Shown: piece by piece, positions 1 to 6,142 of the stretch
Layout: each line of letters opens with the position of its first letter
Numbering within the stretch: the stretch's first letter is position 1
From: Prolixibacteraceae bacterium
GTDB taxonomy: Bacteria; Bacteroidota; Bacteroidia; Bacteroidales; Prolixibacteraceae
Assembly: GCA_003537645.1 (NCBI GenBank)
Contig: DPRM01000068.1
Span: forward strand, 15,542-25,582
Length of the DNA: 10,041 bases
Direction: 5' to 3'
Made by a program: the position numbers and the translations under genes
The notes under the pieces: generated by a model
What the model was told of the DNA's origin: nothing
Seen by the model: the letters and a program-made list of their open reading frames with translations, nothing else
Database searches by the model: none

Positions 1-1
1 G

Positions 2-250
2 TTATCTGCTGACATACAATCTGAATTACCTTATCGGTTAAAGTGCGGCAAAGTTAATATTTTTGGGGAAATAAATGGAACTGACTGTCAAGGCTTATAC
101 AAGTTTCAAGAGTACAGGGCAGCCTTGCGCGACCTGTTAATGCTGAGATATGAAAATTCAACATTTGCAGAAAGGGAAAGAAGAGAAATTATAAACAGAA
201 TTGCCGATGAATTTTACCAGATACACGTAATGAAATACCAAGATTCGTAG
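2..250 (+). CDS. C-terminal fragment of an unidentified protein (5' end outside window)
   Basis: Reading frame 2 is open from the left edge to a TAG at 248-250, giving 82 residues. The other two plus frames and all three minus frames have stops within this stretch, so in A/T-rich DNA this is probably the tail of a real gene. The fragment begins LSADIQSELPYRLKCGKVNI. It has two cysteines (residues 15 and 29), then a charged, probably helical segment containing EYRAALRDLLMLRYEN and FAERERREIINRIADEFY, and it ends in MKYQDS. I do not recognise a family or a catalytic motif. There is no convincing internal start: the first in-frame ATG falls in the middle of the helical segment. The gene converges on the GH43 gene, and the hairpin at 303-350 lies between them. 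Confidence refers to the frame being coding, not to any function. Confidence 0.6.
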   Translation, partial: LSADIQSELPYRLKCGKVNIFGEINGTDCQGLYKFQEYRAALRDLLMLRYENSTFAERERREIINRIADEFYQIHVMKYQDS

Positions 251-302
251 CTTGGATGCAATGATCCGTCTGATTGGTTTAATTTGCAGAAAAAGCATTC
301 AG

Positions 303-350
303 AAAAAAAAGTGCAAGATGCAAGCCCCAAAATAGACTTGCACCCTGCAC
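303..350 (-). terminator. Intrinsic terminator of the GH43 gene
   Basis: It begins 32 bases downstream of the GH43 stop. Arms 337-350 and 311-324 form a 14-position stem around a 12-nt loop (325-336). In minus-strand RNA the stem is continuous with two G-U wobbles; in plus-strand RNA the same two positions are A-C mismatches. In the minus direction the stem is followed at once by eight U (the A-run at 303-310). On the plus strand only a weak T-containing stretch follows, so it would serve the convergent plus-strand gene poorly. Confidence 0.85.
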
Positions 351-381
351 TTAAAATTTGTAGTAGAATTCGTGGCTGGGG

Positions 382-2490
382 TTATTCAGCAGCAAGCACT
401 ACTTTATAGGTTTTTACAATGCCTTTATAATCGAATTTCACAACGGCTGTACCAGTTTTCGATTCGGCCTGTGTGATTGAAACTTTTACGGCAGGATCGT
501 TAGCAGAAGCAACTATGGTTGGTATTCCATTAGCGCTTGCCGGAACATTATACTTCGCTTCATAAAGATCGTAACCTAAAATTCCGTTCGCATTGGTTGA
601 TCGAACCGGAGTCGTTGGCAAAGTAATCGACTCTCCGTTGACCTTGATACTTACTGTTGGTGGAATATGACGCTCAATTTTCTTTTTATTGGAACTGAAG
701 CCCAGTCCGATAAAATCGAAAAGACTCTCTGTTCCATCGCCTTCGGCTACCAGAAAGATAGCGTGTTTTTTGTCTAATTTATCGACAAATGCTGCTACGT
801 CTAACGTGTATTTAGTTGTTTCCTGTGCTGAATTTGAAGGTACTTCTATTACGCCGAGTTTTTTACCTTTCCACACAGCATTGTCCCAAGGTCCATCTAA
901 CCAAACATTCACCTTAAAGCTTTTGGCAGTTTTTGGGGTAATGAAAAGATTAAACGCTGTTTTGTTGCCTTTTTTAGTTCCTTCAAAAGCTTTCAGTCCT
1001 TTGGTATCTTTGGTGAGTCCGCCAAAACCAAAATATTTGAAACCAACAATATTGCCATTTTTCATATTTGTAATGGGCATGTGGTTGTCCCAAATATCCC
1101 ACGAATCCTGCTGGAGACCGATATCTGAAAGGTAGCATGCATATCCTGCCGAATAGTATTGATAAGGATCGAGACCATAAACATGAAACCCTTCAGAGGT
1201 AACCTCGGCTCCTTTGTATTCGTTTCCCTGGCTGTCTTTCACCGTCCAGATCTGATCTTTTGCATAAGGATCATACCCTCTGATAACGGCGCTTCCACCT
1301 TCTGCAACTGGTTTTTCGTCCCATTTAATGGTAACTGGCGCTACAACGGCTTGACGTGCAAAGCCGAATCCACGTGGCGGCCTGTGATAAAAAACGTACC
1401 ATTGTCCGTTAATTTCCTCGATACTACCATGAGTATTATGACCTCCGTTCGTTGTTTGTATTTTTGAACCATCCTCATTCAAAACCGGACCACGCGAATC
1501 GACCAAAACGCCACCACTTTTCCATGGGCCCAGTGGTGAGTCTGCAACGGCGTAACGCAAGGTAGAGTTTGAACTTCCTACACCGTATTCCGGTCCTGAA
1601 TAACCACTGAAAACAGTAATGTATTTGTTGCCAACCTTTCGTATTGATGAAGCTTCGAAGAAATTGAATGTGCCCAAATCCTGACCGGGATACACGTTGG
1701 GATACATGGTGCCTTGAGGGTCTCTGACAACACCGTACCTAGAGCTGGCAGGAATTAAGTACCCAATAGCCTCGGTTCCCGGCCTTAGCGAATACATGGT
1801 TTTCTGATCTAACTGTCCTGCCGAAGATCTTTGGAATCCCCAGAATCCATAAGCTCTGAAACCGATCTCATAGTCCGGGTCTTTGGGATCAGTAATATTC
1901 TCAACATATACCGATGGATCGAAACCCAGGATACTTCCGGGTACCGTTCTTGTTCCGTCCTCGGTCAAATTAAGTGGGGTGAAGGGACCGTCGGGACGGT
2001 TTCCTTTGGCTACCATCGCTTCTCTGTTCCGGCCACGACTGTGTGGGTACAGATAATATTCTTTTTTACCATCTTTTCTTTTTACTTCAACAAGGTCGGG
2101 AGCATACATAACATCCCATTGCCCGTCAATCGGGTATGTAAAGATTGGGCCTTCATCGCGCCATTCCGACAAATTTTCAACCGGAGCTGACCACATCCTG
2201 ATGTCGGGTCCGCAATAACTGTTAAATCGGAGATCGTGCGATCCGATAATATAAGCACGATATTTTCCGGCATTGTCTGGATCTTCAAAAACACGGGGCT
2301 CTCCATCGGGCAAATGCTCCCATAGAGGTAAATACGGATTGCCGGCACCACGATGGATAAATCCGTTAAACGAAGGGGTGTTTCCCGACTGATTGGTTTG
2401 TCCTCCAGAGTCTTTTACAGAAAACAGAAACATAACCGCAGCCAATAAGAATAATTGCGGCCTTTTCATAATAGATTTAACTTTCTTCAT
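382..2490 (-). CDS. Secreted glycoside hydrolase family 43 protein with C-terminal CBM6-like module
   Basis: Probable arabinofuranosidase/xylosidase-type exo-glycosidase acting outside the cytoplasm; the exact substrate cannot be read from sequence. The 702 residues start with a type I signal peptide (hydrophobic core about 13-24, LFLLAAVMFLF) with no lipobox cysteine. The five-bladed GH43 propeller spans about 45-390. Likely catalytic residues are the base Asp62 (in PDGEPRVF), the pKa-modulating Asp132 (MYAPDL) and the acid Glu279 (FFEASSI). His354 (NTHGSIE) and the YVFYHRP strand are also typical of the family. About 446-600 resembles a CBM6-type beta-sandwich (FKYFGFG, KVNVWLDGPW, a YTLDV strand, AIFLVAEG, LFDFIGLGF). 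Residues 611-702 form a further beta-rich domain often seen at the end of Bacteroidetes glycosidases. Met8 is an alternative start; both leave a usable signal peptide and neither has a Shine-Dalgarno. The gene stands alone, with no susC/susD beside it. The family call is firm; subfamily and specificity are open. Confidence 0.9.
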   Translation of the reverse strand: MKKVKSIMKRPQLFLLAAVMFLFSVKDSGGQTNQSGNTPSFNGFIHRGAGNPYLPLWEHLPDGEPRVFEDPDNAGKYRAYIIGSHDLRFNSYCGPDIRMWSAPVENLSEWRDEGPIFTYPIDGQWDVMYAPDLVEVKRKDGKKEYYLYPHSRGRNREAMVAKGNRPDGPFTPLNLTEDGTRTVPGSILGFDPSVYVENITDPKDPDYEIGFRAYGFWGFQRSSAGQLDQKTMYSLRPGTEAIGYLIPASSRYGVVRDPQGTMYPNVYPGQDLGTFNFFEASSIRKVGNKYITVFSGYSGPEYGVGSSNSTLRYAVADSPLGPWKSGGVLVDSRGPVLNEDGSKIQTTNGGHNTHGSIEEINGQWYVFYHRPPRGFGFARQAVVAPVTIKWDEKPVAEGGSAVIRGYDPYAKDQIWTVKDSQGNEYKGAEVTSEGFHVYGLDPYQYYSAGYACYLSDIGLQQDSWDIWDNHMPITNMKNGNIVGFKYFGFGGLTKDTKGLKAFEGTKKGNKTAFNLFITPKTAKSFKVNVWLDGPWDNAVWKGKKLGVIEVPSNSAQETTKYTLDVAAFVDKLDKKHAIFLVAEGDGTESLFDFIGLGFSSNKKKIERHIPPTVSIKVNGESITLPTTPVRSTNANGILGYDLYEAKYNVPASANGIPTIVASANDPAVKVSITQAESKTGTAVVKFDYKGIVKTYKVVLAAE

Positions 2491-2750
2491 TTTTTGATCT
2501 TTTTTATTGTACTTCTTCCTGAATATATTCTTAAGATACGGGATACCTTCTGCCGTTCGACAGGATGCTGTTATTTGTTTTGCGGGAAACTTACAACAAA
2601 TGCGAAAATAGGAAATAAAATTAGTTGGTCTTCGCGTATTTATGCAAATCGTAGATATCTTATTCAGGTGAATTCTTTGACAGATCGGATTATGAGCAAG
2701 GCCGTCTTTTCCAAACTTTCATTAAAACAGGGAAGGTTTTATTCTGAAAA

Positions 2751-3308
2751 TCAGGCTAGTGTTTTTGATTTGCTGTCGAAGTGGAGCAGAACCGTTAATA
2801 TCACAAGTGAAGCGCTCATGAATGCAGGAATAAAATACATTTCCTCCGGTGGCAGTATCAATCCAAATGCCATTGCAGAAATAGAAATGATTCCGGCAAA
2901 AATTGCGTACCAAGGGGTTTTGTAAAACCATGCGTAGGGGAAAAAATGCGCACCGGTAATGATTGCATAAACCATTACAAAATATTCAGGTGTATTTATG
3001 AGTGTAAAAACTAAAAAAGGAAAGTAAAACAGTTGCGCGAAATTCAGCCAGAGACCCAGAGGCTGCAATGGATTTTCCTTATTGGTCCAGTTTGTTTTAA
3101 AGAGCTTTGAGAAGAAAAAGGCAAGCGGCAACACAAAACCACCAATAACAAAAGTCAGAACCGATTGGTCGTAAGGTTTAATTTCCAATGTCCAGATGGC
3201 AGCAATTAAAAGCCAGACAATACTGGCCGACATTGTAAAATCAAGTCCGTTTTTTGATTTTATCGATAACTCTATCCGAAGTTTATCAAAAGTCTCTTTT
3301 GAAACCAT
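2751..3308 (-). CDS. Six-helix integral membrane protein, DUF7010-like
   Basis: A 185-residue polytopic inner-membrane protein of unknown function. Hydrophobic segments lie at about 22-42, 48-69, 86-104, 107-127, 131-152 and 156-177, with short charged ends (N-terminal MVSKETFDKLRIELSIKSKN, C-terminal DSKSKTLA). Conserved-looking motifs are KNGLDF at 19-24, NPLQPLG at 79-85 between helices 2 and 3, and GAHFFPYAWFY at 119-129 at the end of helix 4. From memory these fit the DUF7010 family, whose role is not known; the family name is less certain than the topology. The start lies 15 bases after the PepSY gene stop on the same strand, so the two are probably co-transcribed and this is the last gene. 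No convincing terminator follows in the 260 bases before the GH43 start. No catalytic residues are apparent. Confidence 0.8.
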   Translation of the reverse strand: MVSKETFDKLRIELSIKSKNGLDFTMSASIVWLLIAAIWTLEIKPYDQSVLTFVIGGFVLPLAFFFSKLFKTNWTNKENPLQPLGLWLNFAQLFYFPFLVFTLINTPEYFVMVYAIITGAHFFPYAWFYKTPWYAIFAGIISISAMAFGLILPPEEMYFIPAFMSASLVILTVLLHFDSKSKTLA

Positions 3309-3323
3309 ATTTCTGGTTTTTTA

Positions 3324-3899
3324 TCAGTTAAGTTTTGCCGACTTTCTTTTCATTCTTTTGGGGCCGTACCACAACCAAAATCCGGTAATGGTAAAAGCCA
3401 GCAAGGCCAATCCGGATATGGAAGAATACACCAGTTTAATTTGTCCGTTGGAGGTTTTCAGGTAATAATCGAGTATTGAGCCGTCGTGAATTTTTTCAAT
3501 AAAATCGGAATGCCGTTGTTCAATATGCAAAAGTTTTCCGGTTGCCCCATCAATCTGAATTTCCCAGAATTGATCTACAAAAACAAACTTCACCATACCC
3601 TTATCCTTTCTGATGTCGATACGTTCGAGTTCCGGGGATAAGTCAGACGAAACAGAGTCGCGCAGAATTTGGCAGGCATTTTTGTGCAAACTGTCCATCG
3701 GTAGCCAGGTGCTTAATTCGCTTGAAGTTCCCTGATACGATTTGGGTAGAATAAGCCCGTTGCTGTGTTTCTTCCAGGCCAAAAGAATGCCGGTTACCGA
3801 GATAAACAAGAAAATGATGAACAATAGCGCTCCGGTTGTCCGGTGTGTTTTCCTGAAAATCCGGATGATCCGTGCCTGTTTTTTTCTTTTCTCTGTCAT
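3324..3899 (-). CDS. PepSY-associated transmembrane protein
   Basis: A 191-residue membrane protein with two transmembrane helices flanking a periplasmic PepSY-type domain. A basic cytoplasmic N-terminus (MTEKRKKQARIIRIFRKTHR) leads into helix 1 at about 22-42 (GALLFIIFLFISVTGILLAW). The extracytoplasmic part, about 45-155, includes a PepSY-like strand pattern (FVFVDQFWEIQIDGATGKLL). Helix 2 at about 157-178 (GLALLAFTITGFWLWYGPK) ends in a basic tail. His19 before helix 1, His45 just after it, and His130 and His138 before helix 2 match the usual histidine placement in PepSY_TM proteins. In this family such proteins often accompany iron or siderophore uptake and ferric or flavin-linked reductases, but nothing adjacent confirms that here. 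It is first of a two-gene unit with the DUF7010-like gene. It follows the PorE-like gene by 78 bases with no visible terminator, so read-through is possible. Confidence 0.82.
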   Translation of the reverse strand: MTEKRKKQARIIRIFRKTHRTTGALLFIIFLFISVTGILLAWKKHSNGLILPKSYQGTSSELSTWLPMDSLHKNACQILRDSVSSDLSPELERIDIRKDKGMVKFVFVDQFWEIQIDGATGKLLHIEQRHSDFIEKIHDGSILDYYLKTSNGQIKLVYSSISGLALLAFTITGFWLWYGPKRMKRKSAKLN

Positions 3900-3977
3900 C
3901 TGACTTTAGCGCTGGCCTGTTTATTTCTAATTTTAGGGTAGGATAGCTTTGGGGTTGAAAGTTAAAATTCGACGAAT

Positions 3978-5957
3978 TTATTCGTGAAAATCGTTACTCA
4001 ATACCCTGAATTCTGTCCGACGGTTCAGTCCTTTGGCAATTTCCTGTTGCTCGGGCGTCAGTTTCAGGATGAATTCTTCGGTCAGCTCGTCGTTACGTTT
4101 CAGAAATTCGTATTGTTTAGCCAGTTCGCGGGTAATTTTCTTTGGCCATGTTTCGCCGTATCCTTTGGCTACCAGACGTCCGGCGGCAATTCGTTTCGAA
4201 ATCAGGTAATCGACCACCGATTGTGCACGCTTTTGCGAAAGGTCAGAGTTGAACTGGTCGCTGCCAATGTGGTCGGTGTGAGCCATCAACTCTATTTTAA
4301 TGGTCGGATTGAGCACCAGTAACTGAACCAGAGAATCGAGTGCCAGTTTCGACTCTTCGGTAATTTCGTAGCTTCCGGTGGCGTAATTTATGTTGTTAAC
4401 TTTAATCGGTTCGTCGGTTGGCGATAGTTTGAACTGAAATCTGAATTCCTTGCTGTCTTCCAATCCAACGGTAGAGGTTCTTACTTTGTCGTTCAGGAAT
4501 CCATCTCTGAAGGCGGCAAAAACATATTCGGTTTCAGGTTTTAATTTATATTGAAAACGTCCGCCGTCGGCTCTCATTTTCAGGTTTGTTCCGTCGGTTC
4601 CAATAATACGGATCAATGCACCATCGATTTTCTGATTGGTTTCTTTGTTGAAAACTTCGCCGGAAGCATTGAAAATTTTCGGGGGCAGGTAAAACGAATA
4701 GATATCGTCGCTGCGTGAGCCTTTGCGGTTCGAGGTGAATAATCCTTTCTCTACTTCTCCGGAGATAAAGGTCATTCCAAAATCGTCGCCGGGTGAGTTT
4801 ATAGGGGTTTTCATATTCTGAATGCTCCACTTCCCTTTTTCATCTTCAACGGCTTTGAAAATGTCGAGACCGCCAATTCCGGAGTGATAGTTCGATGAAA
4901 AGTACAATTCGCCGTTTTCGCGGATAAAAGGGAACATTTCGTCGCCGGGAGTATTAATTTCAGGGCCAAGGTTTTCGGGTTTGTCGAAATTGCCGCCGCC
5001 TTTGTCTTTTGCCACCCAAATATCTTTTCCGCCAAAACCACCAATGCGGTCGGATACAAAATAGAGTAACGTTCCATCAGCGCTTAACGAAGGATGAGCT
5101 GCAATAATGCTATCGCCAACCAATTCGATAAGCGTAGGCTCCGACCAGTCGCCTCTCGATTGATTGGCGGCATACAATTCGGTTCCCAGATCTTTCGATT
5201 TATCGAACCGCGCACGGGTAAAAATCATTTGATCGCCGCGTGCCGAGAGCGTTGCAGCACCTTCGTCGCTTGTTGTATTGATGAGCTGGTTTTCTTCGAG
5301 CAGCGTGGGTTTTTCCCATTTCTGTTTTTGAATTTCGAATTTGCTTGTAAACAAATCGGCATAGCGTGTTCCGGTAATGTTGCTTTTCTTTTTGCCGGTT
5401 ACCAATTCCCTGTTCGAAGTCAGGATTACTTCGTTGTCGCGTCCTCCAACGAAAACAGGAGAGTAATCGCTGTCTTTAGAGTTGAGTTCGCGCACTGCAT
5501 TTACAATATATCTTCCTGGTTTATCGAGCCATTCCTGTGCAAATTTGCAGGCCTCCATGCTGTTTGTGGCCCACTGGTCGTCGGGTTTAACTCCTAAATA
5601 GGTTTGATACCAGGTGATTGCTTCTTCGTATTTTTGTGTGGCTTTTAGGCAATCGGCATAATGCAACATACACAAAGGGTCAGCATAATTTCGCCGGATA
5701 GCATTTTTATACCAAACAACAGCCTTGGCAAATTCGCTTAGCCTGAAGTATGATTCGGCAATTTTGAAAGCTATTTCTGATTTTTCTTCTCCCAGTTTTG
5801 GGCTTCGGTAAGCTTTTCTGTATTTTTCAATTGCATTGTAATGTTCACCAATCTCAAATGCCACCTTACCTGAGTTTATATGCCGGCTGGCAGAGCAGGC
5901 GCCAAGCAGAAAGATGACCAGTATCAGGAATATTTTTGGGAAAACCGGGTTCTTCAT
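3978..5957 (-). CDS. OmpA-family lipoprotein with TPR, PD40 propeller and carboxypeptidase-regulatory domains (PorE-like)
   Basis: Predicted peptidoglycan-anchored lipoprotein of 659 residues. The signal peptide ends in a lipobox, LGAC, with the lipidated Cys21. TPR repeats cover about 30-145 (YNAIEKYRKAY, FAKAVVWYKNAI, YEEAITWYQTYL). A PD40/WD40-like propeller covers about 155-425, with blade signatures such as SADGTLLYFVSDR, FGGKDIWVA and GGLDIFKA. A carboxypeptidase regulatory-like fold lies at about 428-512 (ASGEVFNKETNQKIDGALI). The OmpA_C domain, 517-655, keeps the diaminopimelate-binding pair Asp562 (HTDHIGSD) and Arg577 (SQKRAQS) and ends with NRRTEF. This domain order and length match PorE of the Porphyromonas gingivalis type IX secretion system, which links the secretion ring to peptidoglycan. 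However, Bacteroidota carry several paralogues of this architecture, often beside PorP/SprF proteins, and none is adjacent here, so no symbol is given. An insert of roughly 40 residues (about 607-645) separates KGYGE from NRRTEF. Confidence 0.9.
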   Translation of the reverse strand: MKNPVFPKIFLILVIFLLGACSASRHINSGKVAFEIGEHYNAIEKYRKAYRSPKLGEEKSEIAFKIAESYFRLSEFAKAVVWYKNAIRRNYADPLCMLHYADCLKATQKYEEAITWYQTYLGVKPDDQWATNSMEACKFAQEWLDKPGRYIVNAVRELNSKDSDYSPVFVGGRDNEVILTSNRELVTGKKKSNITGTRYADLFTSKFEIQKQKWEKPTLLEENQLINTTSDEGAATLSARGDQMIFTRARFDKSKDLGTELYAANQSRGDWSEPTLIELVGDSIIAAHPSLSADGTLLYFVSDRIGGFGGKDIWVAKDKGGGNFDKPENLGPEINTPGDEMFPFIRENGELYFSSNYHSGIGGLDIFKAVEDEKGKWSIQNMKTPINSPGDDFGMTFISGEVEKGLFTSNRKGSRSDDIYSFYLPPKIFNASGEVFNKETNQKIDGALIRIIGTDGTNLKMRADGGRFQYKLKPETEYVFAAFRDGFLNDKVRTSTVGLEDSKEFRFQFKLSPTDEPIKVNNINYATGSYEITEESKLALDSLVQLLVLNPTIKIELMAHTDHIGSDQFNSDLSQKRAQSVVDYLISKRIAAGRLVAKGYGETWPKKITRELAKQYEFLKRNDELTEEFILKLTPEQQEIAKGLNRRTEFRVLSNDFHE

Positions 5958-6072
5958 TTTAAATTATGACGTTTTGGGGTAAAAGTAACCAATTTAAATA
6001 CATTCTGAAAAACGGAAAAGGTTTATTTAAAGTATTGACGAGTCGATAAATTGTGGGTTTTCTTTTCAGGTG

Positions 6073-6092
6073 TTTCATTTTCTGAAATGAAA
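6073..6092. repeat. Perfect A/T-rich inverted repeat overlapping the glnN terminator
   Basis: TTTCATTT at 6073-6080 and AAATGAAA at 6085-6092 are exact reverse complements around a 4-base loop (TCTG). The right arm shares 6090-6092 with the A-run that supplies the U-tract of the glnN terminator, and nearly touches its stem. In minus-strand RNA it would form immediately after the release point. It may be a processing or backup element, or simply a by-product of A/T richness. Confidence 0.5.
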
Positions 6093-6121
6093 AAAGGCCT
6101 CCGCATTATACGGAAGCCTTT
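6090..6121 (-). terminator. Intrinsic terminator of glnN
   Basis: It starts 21 bases after the glnN stop. Arms 6111-6121 and 6093-6103 give an 11-bp G/C-containing stem with a 7-nt loop (6104-6110). The one imperfect position (6099/6115) is a G-U wobble in minus-strand RNA but a C-A mismatch in plus-strand RNA. The A-run at 6090-6095 reads as six U in the minus direction, three of them pairing at the stem base. It also separates glnN from the downstream PorE-like gene, which must therefore have its own promoter in 5958-6089. Confidence 0.88.
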
Positions 6122-6142
6122 GTATTTATTCAGCACTGAAGT

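Noticed and set aside
689..1135. 148-codon plus-strand frame inside the GH43 gene
   Set aside because: Antisense shadow of the CBM6-like region; no family features and no independent start signal.
2521..2530. Palindrome GAATATATTC 31-40 bases upstream of the GH43 start
   Set aside because: A single 10-base A/T-rich palindrome is expected by chance in such DNA; no second copy or promoter match supports an operator.
2735..2750. Possible terminator after the DUF7010-like gene
   Set aside because: Only a 5-bp A/T-rich stem (AAAAC/GTTTT) can form and no real U-tract follows, so termination here is not supported.
2455..2925. 156-codon plus-strand frame running through the gap between the GH43 and DUF7010-like genes
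   Set aside because: It overlaps the antisense of both flanking genes, has a composition typical of non-coding frames and no recognisable motif. The minus-strand genes have clear domains. Its only point in favour is staying open across the 260-base gap.
5094..5597. 167-codon plus-strand frame
   Set aside because: It lies entirely antisense to the PD40 and TPR part of the PorE-like gene and has no domain character.
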